DNA of 64,000 nt from Clostridium omnivorum (GCF_026012015.1 NZ_BRXR01000001.1:2319501-2383500); one strand, 5' to 3'; shown: positions 17,958-27,228, numbered from the stretch's first letter. Numbers and translations are program-made. Notes: generated by a model not told the origin, from the letters alone.

Positions 17958-20090
17958 ATGGAAAAATTGTCTGGAAAATTAGGAAAGAAATTAAAAAATT
18001 ATGTAATTGATAAAAGTATTATTGAATTTTTAATTGTGGCAGTGGTAATAATATTTTTGACCTTTCATGTTGCATTAAGGAACTACATGCTATTTCATAC
18101 AGTAGTAGAAACCTTTGGTGTTATAATAACATCCTGCATTTTTATTATTGCTATAAATACTTACCATATAAATAAAAACAGCTTTCTATTAATAATAGGT
18201 ATTGGATATGGCTTTGATGGACTATTTTATATGCTTCATAATTTGACACTACTTAATATTGGTTTTTATACAAACAGCTTGGTAAATTTAAGCAGCCTAT
18301 TTGCCTTGTATGCCAGGTTTTTTGGAACAAGCTTTACTTTAATTGCAACAGTTGTTTTATATAGAGGAAATAAAAAAGTTAATCCCAAGGCATGTCTATT
18401 GGGAGCAACTATAGTTGCCATTATATTATTGCATGGAGCGAATTATCAAGAAAAGCTGCCTGCAATTTTTATTGAGGGACATGGGTACACTAATTTTAAT
18501 ATCATATGCGTAGCTTTGCTTGATATAGCTATATGTGTCTGCTTTATTCTCTTTAGTATGATGGAGGATAAGATTGAGAGTAAATTATACTGCTATATTC
18601 AATGGGCTATTATAATAAAGCTGGTTTCTGATTTTATGCTTGCTGGTTTTAGCAATGAATATTCAATGGAAAATGTGGTAAGCCATGTTCTTAAAATAAT
18701 TTACTATTATTTTATTTATAAAGCAATAGTTGAAAAGAGCATAAAAGAACCCTACAGGCTTCTATATGGCAAGCTGGATGAAACAAGTGCAAGTCTTGAA
18801 ATAACAACCTCTGAGTTAAGGGAAACCAATGATATAATTGAAAAGGATAATGCTTATATAAATGAAATAGAAGAAATCTTGAATAGCAGTGAGCAGTGCT
18901 ACAAATTAATTATTGAAAATTCCAGAGATGCAATATTTGCAGAGAGTAACGGTAAATTTATATTTTATAATGAAGGGGCTAGAAATATAGTTGGACTGAA
19001 TAATAAATATGATATATACGGAAGTAGTATTAAAGATTTTATTGTTGATGAGGAAAAAGGTAATTTTGAGAAAAAATTAAGATGTATATATGAAGAAAAA
19101 ATTACTGTACCCTTTTCTCAGACAATAATTAAAAAGGCTGATGGAAGTAAGATTGATGTTGAGGTTTCGGGAACCTTTTTTTTACATAGAGGAGAACCTG
19201 CGATATTGACTATAGTTAGAGATATCACGCAGGTAGAGGAACTTAAGAAGGATGCAGTAGAGAATACTAAGCTTTTAAATGAAAGCAGGGAATATAATAA
19301 ACTTGTTAATGAGTTTTTTGTAAATATTTCTCATGAGGTTCGTACCCCTCTTAATGTAATTCTTGGAGCTATTCAGGTACTAGAGGTATACTCTAGTAAT
19401 GGTGAAGGGATTGTTAATGAAGAAAAATTTAATGATTATCTTAAAAGCATAAAACAAAACTGCTTTAGATTACTAAGATTAATTAATAATTTAATAGATG
19501 TATCCAAGCTAGGTTCAGGCTTTTTACAAACAAACATGAAAAATGGAGATATTATATGCACTGTAGAGGATATAGTTCAATCCGTAGCGGAGTATATTAA
19601 TGCTAAGGGAGTCGCTCTAGTATTTGATACTGAAGTAGAGGAAAAGATTATGGCTTTTGATGCTGATAAAATTGAGAGGATCATGTTAAATTTATTATCA
19701 AACTCAATTAAGTTTACTAGGCCAGGTGATGATATATCAGTATTTATAATTGATAAGGGCGGCAGTATATCTATATCTGTTAAGGATACTGGAATTGGAA
19801 TTCCTGAGGAAAAGATAAATAGTATTTTTGATAGATTTGTTCAAGTGGATAAATCCCTAACAAGAAACCAGGAAGGAAGCGGCATTGGTTTATCCTTAGT
19901 AAAATCTCTTGTGGAGCTTCATGGGGGAACAATAGATGTTAGTAGTACTATGGGAGAAGGAACAGAATTTGTTATTAACCTTCCAGTAAAAATTATAGAG
20001 GATGAAAATAGTCCATCTGAAGAAATCATCTCACACACTAATGTGGAAAGGATAAGTATTGAGTTCTCAGATATATATACATATAATTAA
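17958..20090 (+). CDS. Orphan MASE3-PAS histidine kinase
   Basis: A 710-residue membrane sensor kinase with no neighbouring response regulator. The N-terminal ~260 residues form a multi-helix MASE3-like membrane sensor (GYGFDGLFYMLHNLTL). A coiled segment (~275-310) leads to a PAS domain (~315-430, ILTIVRDITQ at its end). HisKA follows with His459 in NISHEVRTPLN and a HATPase with NLLSNSIKF, DTGIGIP and GSGIGLSLV. GGGGGGA precedes the ATG. In clostridia, orphan kinases of this build phosphorylate Spo0A directly (known for C. acetobutylicum); assignment here is inference. A ~40-residue acidic tail follows the ATPase domain. Confidence 0.9.
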   Translation: MEKLSGKLGKKLKNYVIDKSIIEFLIVAVVIIFLTFHVALRNYMLFHTVVETFGVIITSCIFIIAINTYHINKNSFLLIIGIGYGFDGLFYMLHNLTLLNIGFYTNSLVNLSSLFALYARFFGTSFTLIATVVLYRGNKKVNPKACLLGATIVAIILLHGANYQEKLPAIFIEGHGYTNFNIICVALLDIAICVCFILFSMMEDKIESKLYCYIQWAIIIKLVSDFMLAGFSNEYSMENVVSHVLKIIYYYFIYKAIVEKSIKEPYRLLYGKLDETSASLEITTSELRETNDIIEKDNAYINEIEEILNSSEQCYKLIIENSRDAIFAESNGKFIFYNEGARNIVGLNNKYDIYGSSIKDFIVDEEKGNFEKKLRCIYEEKITVPFSQTIIKKADGSKIDVEVSGTFFLHRGEPAILTIVRDITQVEELKKDAVENTKLLNESREYNKLVNEFFVNISHEVRTPLNVILGAIQVLEVYSSNGEGIVNEEKFNDYLKSIKQNCFRLLRLINNLIDVSKLGSGFLQTNMKNGDIICTVEDIVQSVAEYINAKGVALVFDTEVEEKIMAFDADKIERIMLNLLSNSIKFTRPGDDISVFIIDKGGSISISVKDTGIGIPEEKINSIFDRFVQVDKSLTRNQEGSGIGLSLVKSLVELHGGTIDVSSTMGEGTEFVINLPVKIIEDENSPSEEIISHTNVERISIEFSDIYTYN

Positions 20091-20102
20091 TAATGATTAT
20101 TT

Positions 20103-20135
20103 GTGTCGATAGATTTTTCTATCGACATTTCATTT
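20103..20135 (+). terminator. Terminator after the orphan kinase
   Basis: TGTCGATAG-ATTTTT-CTATCGACA followed by TTTCATTTTT. Confidence 0.85.
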
Positions 20136-20198
20136 TTAAAGTAACATGTATACCTTCTTAAGCTTATTATATAACATGTAATAAAAGGAGGTGGTGGT

Positions 20199-20900
20199 AT
20201 GTTTAATATAGGGATAATTACCTTTAGGGAAGGGTTAGAAATGCTAGTTGTTATTATGGCACTAGTAGCCTATGCGGGGAATATAAATAGAAAAGATTTG
20301 TTAAAGTTTATATATGGCGGTGCCATAAGTGGTCTTGGAGTTAGTATTTTAACAGGAGCAGTTCTTTTAATGCAGGCAAACAGACTTACAGGGTACTCTA
20401 AAAATCTTTTTAATGGGTCTATAATGATTTTTTTAGCATTCTTTATACTTTACTATATGGTTTGGCTAAGAAGACAGAGTAAATATGAGGACCTCAATAT
20501 AGAAAGTAAATATAATGTAAAAGCAACGGGATATGGATTTTTTATATTTATCTTTCTAACAGTTTTTAGAGAATGCTTTGAGATTATTATGTTTACGCTG
20601 CCTACTATGACGGAAAATATATGGACCGTAATATTTGGCAGTATTATAGGACTTACTTTAGCTGTAGTTGTGGTTATGCTAATATACAAGGCAGCAATTA
20701 AAATAAGCCTTAAGATAGTTTTTGATTTGCTTACTCTTTTCCTAATTTATATTGGTTCTGAAATGTTTGGTGAGGGTATTCTAGAGTTATTCCCTTCTGC
20801 TAATAGTTCTCTGCAGATAGCAGGAATGTTAGTATTTGGTTTGCCAACTCTTTTCATATTTTTGAGGTGGAAGATAAAAGATTATACAAATAAAAAGTAG
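20199..20900 (+). CDS. FTR1-family iron permease
   Basis: High-affinity iron permease of the FTR1/EfeU type with about seven membrane helices. Both signature REXXE motifs are present: REGLE at residues 10-14 and RECFE at 124-128, which coordinate ferric iron during transfer. The 233-residue length is slightly short for the family. AAAAGGAGGTGGTGG lies before the ATG. No EfeO/EfeB partners or ferroxidase are nearby, so it stands alone. In anaerobes, substrates other than Fe(III) are possible. Confidence 0.87.
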   Translation: MFNIGIITFREGLEMLVVIMALVAYAGNINRKDLLKFIYGGAISGLGVSILTGAVLLMQANRLTGYSKNLFNGSIMIFLAFFILYYMVWLRRQSKYEDLNIESKYNVKATGYGFFIFIFLTVFRECFEIIMFTLPTMTENIWTVIFGSIIGLTLAVVVVMLIYKAAIKISLKIVFDLLTLFLIYIGSEMFGEGILELFPSANSSLQIAGMLVFGLPTLFIFLRWKIKDYTNKK

Positions 20901-20961
20901 AGTAAGGGGTTTTGTTTCATAGCAATGCTCAGTTGGTGAATAGGAGATGAAAAAAATTAAG

Positions 20962-21000
20962 CACTCCATAGTTAATTATATATAACTATGGAGTGTTGAT
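20962..21000. terminator. Terminator between FTR1 and the DUF7916-type gene
   Basis: CACTCCATAGTTA pairs with TAACTATGGAGTG, then TTGATTT. Convergent genes may share it. Confidence 0.75.
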
Positions 21001-21023
21001 TTAATTACAATAAATTTTTATGG

Positions 21024-21944
21024 TTATCTATTTATAGACCTAGCCATTCGAGTATAGGTATGTCTCTTTCCTTTTATAGCTATGCTGTAATCCATAATGT
21101 TTTCTGGTATAGCTATGCCTGCATAACCTGCATCGCCTATGTGGTGTAAATCCGTACCAGTCATTTTACACATCAGAGCTATTTGCTTTATAGTCTGAGA
21201 ATCTGCACCTTCCTGTGATGTACCAATAGCTGTTAAGGCAAGCCTTTCTTTACCATGAATAAAGGTAACCAAATCTTTTATATATTCTACTGTAATTCCA
21301 GGAACGGTTCCTGGGGCAGGCAGAAGAATTATGTCAGCTCCTGCTTCAATAAATTCAGCAACATCTTTCTTATTTATTATATTTTCTCCAGCTTCCTTTA
21401 GAGAGCCTGCAGCATGCATTTTTCCTGCAGCCAAAATTATTTTATCATTAAGTACACTATTTATTTCTTTTAGAGAGTTTATAATAGCTTTATTTGACAC
21501 TCCTGTACCTGGGTTTCCTGTAAGCAGGATTAAATTAGCACCCATTTCATAGGCCTTTTTAGCTGTATCAGCTGTTGCAAGCCTTCCTTTTGAAATAGGA
21601 CGAATTTCACCTATAGTTTCCTGTGACAAGTCTACTGGTTCTAAGTTTATACCTACAATTCTGCCAGTGAGACGTTTGATTTCTTTAATTATATCTTCGC
21701 CATTAACCTTAGGAATGCCATTGAATACCGGACTATATACATCGAAGAAGTTTAGAAGCAGAATATCTGAACCAAAGGCACAGGCAAGCTCTGCATTGCT
21801 TAAATTAACTAGAACTGGCTGTAATACACCTATGATTTCCGTTATTACAATTCTTCCTTCGCTTGCAGCAATAGCTTCTAAAAGTTCGCTTTTAGTCATA
21901 GCTGCATAATCAGAACTATTACAGTCTAATAATCTTTTTGCCAT
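21024..21944 (-). CDS. PTS-associated TIM-barrel-like protein, unknown activity
   Basis: A 306-residue protein usually annotated in clostridia as a haloacid-dehalogenase-like or PEP-phosphonomutase-like protein (DUF7916 type, from memory). It has an alternating beta/alpha pattern with ANLILLTGNPGTGVSN, IILAAGKMHAAG, ADIILLPAPGTVPGI and DLHHIGDAGYAG, which suggests a TIM barrel with a phosphate-binding C-terminal half. HAD motifs (DxDxT) are absent, so I reject a dehalogenase function. It follows the PTS IICB gene by 82 bases with an attenuating hairpin between them, so it probably handles the sugar phosphate made by that PTS (inference). GGAGGT precedes the ATG. Confidence 0.72.
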   Translation of the reverse strand: MAKRLLDCNSSDYAAMTKSELLEAIAASEGRIVITEIIGVLQPVLVNLSNAELACAFGSDILLLNFFDVYSPVFNGIPKVNGEDIIKEIKRLTGRIVGINLEPVDLSQETIGEIRPISKGRLATADTAKKAYEMGANLILLTGNPGTGVSNKAIINSLKEINSVLNDKIILAAGKMHAAGSLKEAGENIINKKDVAEFIEAGADIILLPAPGTVPGITVEYIKDLVTFIHGKERLALTAIGTSQEGADSQTIKQIALMCKMTGTDLHHIGDAGYAGIAIPENIMDYSIAIKGKRHTYTRMARSINR

Positions 21945-21991
21945 ATTTCTTTACCTCCAGTGAAACCACATTCAATTACAATATGTGAAAA

Positions 21992-22013
21992 AGAGAGGAT
22001 AAAAATCCTCTCT
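21992..22013 (-). terminator. Intra-operon attenuator
   Basis: On the minus strand AGAGAGGAT-TTTT-ATCCTCTCT is followed by TTTTTCAC. It lies between the PTS gene and its downstream partner, so expression of the second gene is likely reduced relative to the first. Confidence 0.7.
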
Positions 22014-22026
22014 AATATTTATTGTT

Positions 22027-23466
22027 TTACTTACATAACTTTTTAAATTCATCAGCCACAAATTGTACTTGTGTTCCAACTATAACTTGCAGGCTGTTCT
22101 TACCAGGTCTTATAACACCTGCTACGCCAGCTGATTTAATAACCTTTTCATTTACTACAGCTTGGTCTTTGATTTCTAAACGTAATCTAGTTATGCAATT
22201 GTCTATAGAAGTAACGTTTTCTTTTCCTCCAACACCTTTAAGAATAAGTGCAGCTACTTCTGTATAATTGTTATTTGAAAGTTTTACATTCATTTCTCCA
22301 TCTAAGTCATCGTCTTCTCTACCTGGTGTCTTTAAATTAAATGTAGTAATTACAAAACGGAATACTACATAATAAATAATTGCGAATATTAAACCTATTA
22401 CAAGCAGTAAAAGTGGATTTCGTGCCATCGGAGCCTTGAAGCTTAAGAACCAGTCTACGAAACCAGCACTGAAGTTAAAGCCTGCTCTAACTGGTAATGC
22501 TGCACAGACAGCAACAGAAATACCTGTTAATACAGCGTGAACTACATAAAGTCCTGGAGCTAAGAACATGAATGCGAATTCTATTGGCTCTGTAACACCA
22601 GTGAAGAAAGAGGACAGTGCGCCTGCAAATAATAGACCATATACAACTTTCTTTTTCTTGTCTTTAGCTGTATGATACATAGCTAATGCACCTGCTGGCA
22701 AACCAAACATCATAACTGGGAAGAATCCAGTCATATATTGACCAGTTACTCCAAAGGTTCCTTTTCCTGACCAGAAGTTACCAAGGTCATTAATTCCAGC
22801 TACATCAAACCAGAATACGGAGTTAAGTGCATGGTGTAGCCCAAATGGTATTAACAATCTATTGAAGAATGCATAAACACCTGCACCAACAGCTCCTAAA
22901 GATATTATACCTTTACCAAAAGCTACTAGTCCGCCATAAACAGCTGGCCATATGAAGAATAACACTGCAGATGCAAGAATTGATGCCCCTGCTGTTACAA
23001 TAGCAACACTTCTTCTTCCACTAAAAAAGGCTAAGAAGTCAGGTAATTTTGTTCCTTTAAATCTGTTATAGCAAGATGCGGCAATTAAACCGGCTACAAT
23101 ACCAATAAACTGTGTTTGAGTCTTTCCAAAAGCTGGTGCTACGTTTTTAGGATCAATATGTTTGAACATTCCAACTGAGGTTGTAGATAATAGGGTTGTA
23201 ATTACAAGCCATGCTACAAGACCAGCAAGACCAGCTGCTCCATCATTATCATCTGACATTCCAACAGCTACACCAATTGCAAATAGAATTCCCATGTTAT
23301 TAATTAATGCGCCACCTGCTTGTAACAAGAAAGCTGCAAATACATTGTTAGCACCCCAACCAGTAGGATCTATCCAGTAACCAATACCCATTAAAATACT
23401 TGCAACAGGCAAGCAAGCAACAGGAAGCATTAATGATTTCCCAAGTTTTTGTAGATACTTCATCAT
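22027..23466 (-). CDS. PTS EIICB, glucose/N-acetylglucosamine type
   Basis: Sugar permease and phosphotransferase. IIC is an eight-to-ten helix membrane domain (~1-360) with LMLPVACLPVASILMGIGYWIDP, PFGLHHALN and GVTEPIEFAFMFLAP, hallmarks of the glucose/GlcNAc family. IIB follows (~395-479) with the phosphorylatable Cys424 in SIDNCITRLRL. No IIA is fused; a free IIA is encoded divergently at 23956. The LMLPVACLPVA opening and GYWIDP favour NagE-like GlcNAc uptake, but glucose cannot be excluded. GGAGGGGGAA precedes the double ATG. Regulated by a RAT/terminator in its leader. Confidence 0.9.
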   Translation of the reverse strand: MMKYLQKLGKSLMLPVACLPVASILMGIGYWIDPTGWGANNVFAAFLLQAGGALINNMGILFAIGVAVGMSDDNDGAAGLAGLVAWLVITTLLSTTSVGMFKHIDPKNVAPAFGKTQTQFIGIVAGLIAASCYNRFKGTKLPDFLAFFSGRRSVAIVTAGASILASAVLFFIWPAVYGGLVAFGKGIISLGAVGAGVYAFFNRLLIPFGLHHALNSVFWFDVAGINDLGNFWSGKGTFGVTGQYMTGFFPVMMFGLPAGALAMYHTAKDKKKKVVYGLLFAGALSSFFTGVTEPIEFAFMFLAPGLYVVHAVLTGISVAVCAALPVRAGFNFSAGFVDWFLSFKAPMARNPLLLLVIGLIFAIIYYVVFRFVITTFNLKTPGREDDDLDGEMNVKLSNNNYTEVAALILKGVGGKENVTSIDNCITRLRLEIKDQAVVNEKVIKSAGVAGVIRPGKNSLQVIVGTQVQFVADEFKKLCK

Positions 23467-23590
23467 AATGAAGTTCCCCCTCCTTTAATTGTTTTCTTTT
23501 GATAAACATCATGCCGTACGCTCATGACATTTATCATTAATAAAAATGAGGCATGTTGTGAACCAATGGACTTAGTTTTAATAAAAACAA

Positions 23591-23643
23591 AAAAGAGCAG
23601 AAAAGGAATACCTTTTCAGCTCTTGCCCATTCGGTTACACGCT
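23591..23643 (-). promoter_or_regulatory. GlcT-type antiterminator target (RAT) and terminator of the PTS gene
   Basis: On the minus strand the leader contains GCGTGTAACCGAATGGGCAA (23624-23643), matching the RAT core CGTGTAACnG...GGCA, overlapping the 5' arm of a terminator AAGAGCTGAAAAGG/CCTTTTCTGCTCTT with a U-tract (23591-23622). A bound GlcT dimer would block the terminator. Confidence 0.85.
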
Positions 23644-23676
23644 GATAAAAAATAAAAATATTACGTTGTTGTTTTA

Positions 23677-23705
23677 ATTATATATATGCTCTATACATAT
23701 GTCAA
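23677..23705 (-). promoter_or_regulatory. Promoter of the PTS IICB gene
   Basis: Minus-strand TTGACA (23700-23705), 17 bases, TATAAT (23677-23682): perfect sigma-A consensus upstream of the RAT. Confidence 0.88.
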
Positions 23706-23805
23706 TATGCCTTTTGAAAAAAATGTAAAGGTTTTTAATAAAAGTTCATTTCGTGATAGAGAATAAAATGTGAAATAATATTTTTGAAATTGAAATTTTT
23801 TGATA

Positions 23806-23834
23806 TTGACAGAATAATAACAGGTAACTATAAT
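23806..23834 (+). promoter_or_regulatory. Promoter of the free IIA gene
   Basis: TTGACA (23806-23811), 17 bases, TATAAT (23829-23834): perfect consensus, just ahead of the plus-strand RAT. Confidence 0.88.
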
Positions 23835-23844
23835 TATTTGTATA

Positions 23845-23892
23845 ACGTGTAACTGTTAAATCAGGCATGAGTTCTGTACTCGTGCTTTTTTT
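23845..23892 (+). promoter_or_regulatory. GlcT-type RAT and terminator of the free IIA gene
   Basis: ACGTGTAACTGTTAAATCAG followed by GGCATGAG closely resembles the B. subtilis ptsG RAT bound by GlcT. It overlaps the terminator GCATGAG/CTCGTGC with TTTTTTT (23865-23892). Confidence 0.9.
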
Positions 23893-23955
23893 GTTATATA
23901 ACGTAGATTACAGTAAAATTATAAAGATTGATTGCTTAATCAGGAGGTTTTTAGA

Positions 23956-24435
23956 ATGTTTGAATTCTTTAAAAAAGCACATAATTTAGTAGCGCCAGTA
24001 GATGGAAAAGTAATTGATTTATCACAGGTTCCAGACCAGGTTTTTGCAGAAAGATTAGCAGGAGATGGAGCAGCAGTAGATTCTGTAGGAGATACAATAG
24101 TAGCACCAGCTGATGGAACGCTTGTGCTTATATTTAGAACAAATCATGCTTTTGGTATTACTTTAGATGATGGAGTAGAGCTTCTTGTTCACATCGGACT
24201 TGATACAGTTGCTTTGGAGGGAGAAGGATTTGAAAGAATAGCAGAAGAAGGTCAAAGAGTTAAAGCCGGTGATCCAATAATAAGGGTAGACAGAGAGCTT
24301 ATTTTATCAAAAGGATATTCACTTATAACGCCAGTACTTATAACAAATCCTGATATAGCTAAAGATTTAAAGAGCTGTATTGGAGATAATGTAAGAGCTG
24401 GTAAGGATGTTATGATAAGCTACAAAACTAAATAG
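23956..24435 (+). CDS. PTS EIIA, glucose family (Crr-like)
   Basis: A 159-residue soluble EIIA that takes phosphate from HPr and passes it to EIIB. Beta-sandwich motifs APVDGKVIDLSQVPD and FAERLAGDG are at the N-terminus; the first conserved His is in TNHAFGI and the active-site His79 is in ELLVHIGLDTVAL. It is encoded separately from, and divergent to, the IICB gene, and both carry matching GlcT targets, so together they form one transporter. ATG 23956 follows CAGGAGG; an earlier in-frame TTG at 23932 has no ribosome binding site. Confidence 0.95.
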   Translation: MFEFFKKAHNLVAPVDGKVIDLSQVPDQVFAERLAGDGAAVDSVGDTIVAPADGTLVLIFRTNHAFGITLDDGVELLVHIGLDTVALEGEGFERIAEEGQRVKAGDPIIRVDRELILSKGYSLITPVLITNPDIAKDLKSCIGDNVRAGKDVMISYKTK

Positions 24436-24454
24436 CCTAAAAATTTATAATAAA

Positions 24455-24490
24455 AATATCCCAGTTCAAAAATGAACTGGGATATTTATT
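24455..24490. terminator. Bidirectional terminator between EIIA and glcT
   Basis: AAATATCCCAGTTCA pairs with TGAACTGGGATATTT, between convergent genes. Confidence 0.85.
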
Positions 24491-25341
24491 TATTGTGATT
24501 CTTTAGAATAAGTCCTAAGCTTCTCTACGTGGATAGCTATATATCCTATCTCATCAGCAGCTACCTTAAGCTGCAGGCTATTTTCTATTATCTTTGCTGC
24601 CTTTTGAGCAAGCTTGTAAGAAACCTTATATTTTCGCTTTATTGTATTTAATAAGTCGTTCTTAATGGGTGAGTTGTTCATTATTCTCTCAATGGCAAAT
24701 CTTAAATGAACAACAAATCTAGCATAATCTAGAGAGGATTTATCAAGTTCAATAGCAAGTTCATCCTCCAGCATTTCAGTTATACTGCTTGATAAAAAGG
24801 CATACTTTATGGTGTTTGAAAGCTTACCCTTATTTCTTGCTGAATGGATATGCAGTGCAATAAAGCCAGCTTCTCCATCAGGAATATACACCCCAGTTCG
24901 CTTTTCAAGAATTTCTACTGCTCTTAGAGCTATTTCGTACTCTTTTCTAAATAGTGTTTCTGTCTCAATAAGAAATGGATTTGTAATTTCATCATTTTCT
25001 TTAAGCCTTTTTAGAGTAAAGGATATATGGTCAGTAAGAGAAATATGTATTTTTTCATCCAACTCCTCTTTAAACTCACCTGCAATGAAAGATATTATTT
25101 CTTCACAAATAGCCACTGTTTCAGCATCTACTTTATTCATCAGTTCATTAAATTTACTTAGGTTTTCAGGATTCTGCATGGCGAAGATTTTATCAATGGC
25201 AGTAGTATTCGTTATTATATCGTCAGCGTGCCTTCCAAAGCCAATCCCCTTTCCGAAAAGTATTTTTTCCTCTTCAGCCTGAAGTGCCAAAACTACATTG
25301 TTGTTAAAGACTTTTACTACTTTATAATTTTTATCTTCCAT
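24490..25341 (-). CDS. glcT: BglG/GlcT-family transcription antiterminator
   Basis: RNA-binding antiterminator: CAT domain at ~1-60 (YKVVKVFNNNVVLA, FGKGIGFGR), then PRD1 (~70-170, HISLTDHISF and FIALHIHSA) and PRD2 (~175-280, RFVVHLRFAIERI and GYIAIHVEKL), each with conserved His for PTS phosphorylation. The N-terminal KGIGFGRHADDII segment closely matches B. subtilis GlcT. When the sugar is present, dephosphorylated GlcT should bind the two RATs upstream of the neighbouring PTS genes. The start at 25341 is preferred: AAGGTG sits six bases ahead, whereas upstream in-frame codons overlap it. Confidence 0.92.
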   Translation of the reverse strand: MEDKNYKVVKVFNNNVVLALQAEEEKILFGKGIGFGRHADDIITNTTAIDKIFAMQNPENLSKFNELMNKVDAETVAICEEIISFIAGEFKEELDEKIHISLTDHISFTLKRLKENDEITNPFLIETETLFRKEYEIALRAVEILEKRTGVYIPDGEAGFIALHIHSARNKGKLSNTIKYAFLSSSITEMLEDELAIELDKSSLDYARFVVHLRFAIERIMNNSPIKNDLLNTIKRKYKVSYKLAQKAAKIIENSLQLKVAADEIGYIAIHVEKLRTYSKESQ

Positions 25342-25350
25342 GCACATCAC

Positions 25351-25674
25351 CTTACTCCCATAATAATAGTTTCTGTAATTATTTTATGTAAAATTTATAG
25401 ATTATAAGACAAAATTAGTTAATTATATAATCTTATTTAAAATGGAAAAAGTCAATATCCAATTTTATCATGTTACTATAAAGTTAAAATATATGATGAT
25501 GCTTGTAGAAAATTGATAAGTTTCCATTTAAAAACCAGGCATTTAATATAAAAATCAAAACATGGAGAAATATAAGTTTTGGTGAAAAGATTTGCCACTA
25601 CTAAAGAATAATTAATGTCATACGAATATTATTTATAGAGAACAAACTTGTTTTTGCGGTGAGGAGGAAGAAAA
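25351..25674. other. Intergenic region between glcT and motA
   Basis: About 330 AT-rich bases between divergent genes. I see no convincing sigma-D (flagellar) promoter, riboswitch or repeat. Only the ribosome binding site of motA (GAGGAGGAA near 25661) is clear. Confidence 0.4.
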
Positions 25675-26469
25675 TTGTCAGGTATAATAGCGATAATATT
25701 GGGGTTTGGGTGTTTAATAATAGCATTTATTTTTGAAAAAGGAACAGTGGGCGCTTTACTTTCACCAACGGCTGCTATGATAGTTTTTGGTGGTACTATA
25801 GCTGCTGTAATGCTTTCTTTCCCTATAGAGAATTTAAAGAGAATAGGAAAAGTAATAGGTATAGCATTTAAAACAAATAAAAAAGAATTGCCAGAGTTAA
25901 TAGCTTATTTTAAAGACTTAGCCTTTAAGACAAGAAAGAACGGACTTTTGAGTATTGAATCTGAAATATCTGCAGATGAAAAGCTAGATCCTTTTATTAA
26001 AAAAGGACTTCAGATGGTAGTAGATGGTGTAGAACCTCAGTCTGTTAGAGATATATTAGAGCTAGAGGCAGATATGACTTCTGAAAGACATAGGTCAGGT
26101 GCGGCAATGTTTGACTCAGCAGGAGGGTATGCTCCTACTATGGGTATTATAGGTACAGTTATGGGTCTTGTACACGTACTTGGATCTTTGTCAACAAGCA
26201 ATCCAGATGAGCTTGGAAGCAGTATAGCTACTGCATTTATAGCTACACTATACGGTGTTGCCAGCGCAAACCTTTTATGGCTTCCAATAGGCTCAAGACT
26301 TAAGAATATAGATAAAGAAGAGGTTACCGAAAAGAGTTTAATAATAGAAGCTATACTCTATATTCAAGAGGGAGTAAATCCTAATACTATTGCAGAAAAG
26401 CTTAAGGGCTTCTTGAACAAGGAGGAGCTTGCTAAGTACGAAACCTTAGATAAGAGGGTGGAAGCATGA
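25675..26469 (+). CDS. motA: Flagellar motor stator protein MotA
   Basis: Proton- or sodium-channel stator subunit in the cytoplasmic membrane, forming a 5:2 complex with MotB. Four membrane helices are visible: two near the N-terminus (GIIAIILGFGCLIIAF, AAMIVFGGTIAAVMLSF), and two after the cytoplasmic loop, containing APTMGIIGTVMGLVHVLG and SSIATAFIATLYGVASANL. Length (264) is normal. The start is TTG at 25675, behind GAGGAGGAAG. The stop overlaps the motB start by four bases (ATGA), indicating coupling. A Na+-driven MotP variant cannot be excluded by eye. Confidence 0.94.
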   Translation: MSGIIAIILGFGCLIIAFIFEKGTVGALLSPTAAMIVFGGTIAAVMLSFPIENLKRIGKVIGIAFKTNKKELPELIAYFKDLAFKTRKNGLLSIESEISADEKLDPFIKKGLQMVVDGVEPQSVRDILELEADMTSERHRSGAAMFDSAGGYAPTMGIIGTVMGLVHVLGSLSTSNPDELGSSIATAFIATLYGVASANLLWLPIGSRLKNIDKEEVTEKSLIIEAILYIQEGVNPNTIAEKLKGFLNKEELAKYETLDKRVEA

Positions 26470-27224
26470 GAAGGAAGAAGCGTGAAGAAGGACATGACAA
26501 TAATGAAAGATGGCTTCTTACCTATTCTGACTTAATAACCCTGCTTATGATATTCTTTATAGTAATGTATTCTATGAGTAATTTAGATAAGCAAAAATAT
26601 CAGCAAATAGCAAGTGGATTAAATAAAGCAATGGGCAGCGGTGGCGGAAAAAACATTATTGGTGTAGACAAGGGAGTGGCCGTGGACCAGGATTGGCAGC
26701 CAACTAACACAGAAGTTGTACAAGCAGAAGAAAAAAGCAAACTGGAAGAAGTAAAAAAGCAGGTAGATCAATATCTTCAGCAAAATGGACTTTCACAGAG
26801 CGTAGATACCAAGGTAGAAGAAAGAGGACTTGTACTAAGTTTTAAGGATTCACTGTTCTTTGATAGCGGTCAGGCTGATATCAAGACAGATGAGGTTAAA
26901 AAGCTTGTAGATATAGGTAAAATACTTAACATGAAGGCAGTAAGTGACAATTATATAAGGGTTGAAGGACATACGGACAATGTTCCAATAAGTACTTATC
27001 AGTATAAATCAAATTGGGATTTATCGGTTATTAGAGCTAGTAATGTTGCTCAGCTTTTAATAGCACAATCTGGAATTGTTCCTCAAAGGGTATCGGCTTT
27101 AGGCTATGGAGAATTCAGGCCCATAGCGGATAATAACACTGTAGATGGAAAAGCTAGAAACCGTAGAGTTGATATTATTATTATGAGTAGTAAGTATAAT
27201 GAAGTAGAAAATAATAAACAATAA
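26466..27224 (+). CDS. motB: Flagellar motor stator protein MotB
   Basis: Stator subunit with a single N-terminal helix (~17-38) carrying the ion-binding Asp22 in LLTYSDLITLLMIFF, a plug/linker region, and an OmpA-like peptidoglycan-binding domain (~125-245) with VEGHTDNVPIS and ALGYGEFRPIADN, ending NRRVDIIIM. Overlaps motA by four bases. Together they anchor and drive the flagellum; no other flagellar gene is in the window. Confidence 0.95.
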   Translation: MRRKKREEGHDNNERWLLTYSDLITLLMIFFIVMYSMSNLDKQKYQQIASGLNKAMGSGGGKNIIGVDKGVAVDQDWQPTNTEVVQAEEKSKLEEVKKQVDQYLQQNGLSQSVDTKVEERGLVLSFKDSLFFDSGQADIKTDEVKKLVDIGKILNMKAVSDNYIRVEGHTDNVPISTYQYKSNWDLSVIRASNVAQLLIAQSGIVPQRVSALGYGEFRPIADNNTVDGKARNRRVDIIIMSSKYNEVENNKQ

Positions 27225-27228
27225 CAAG

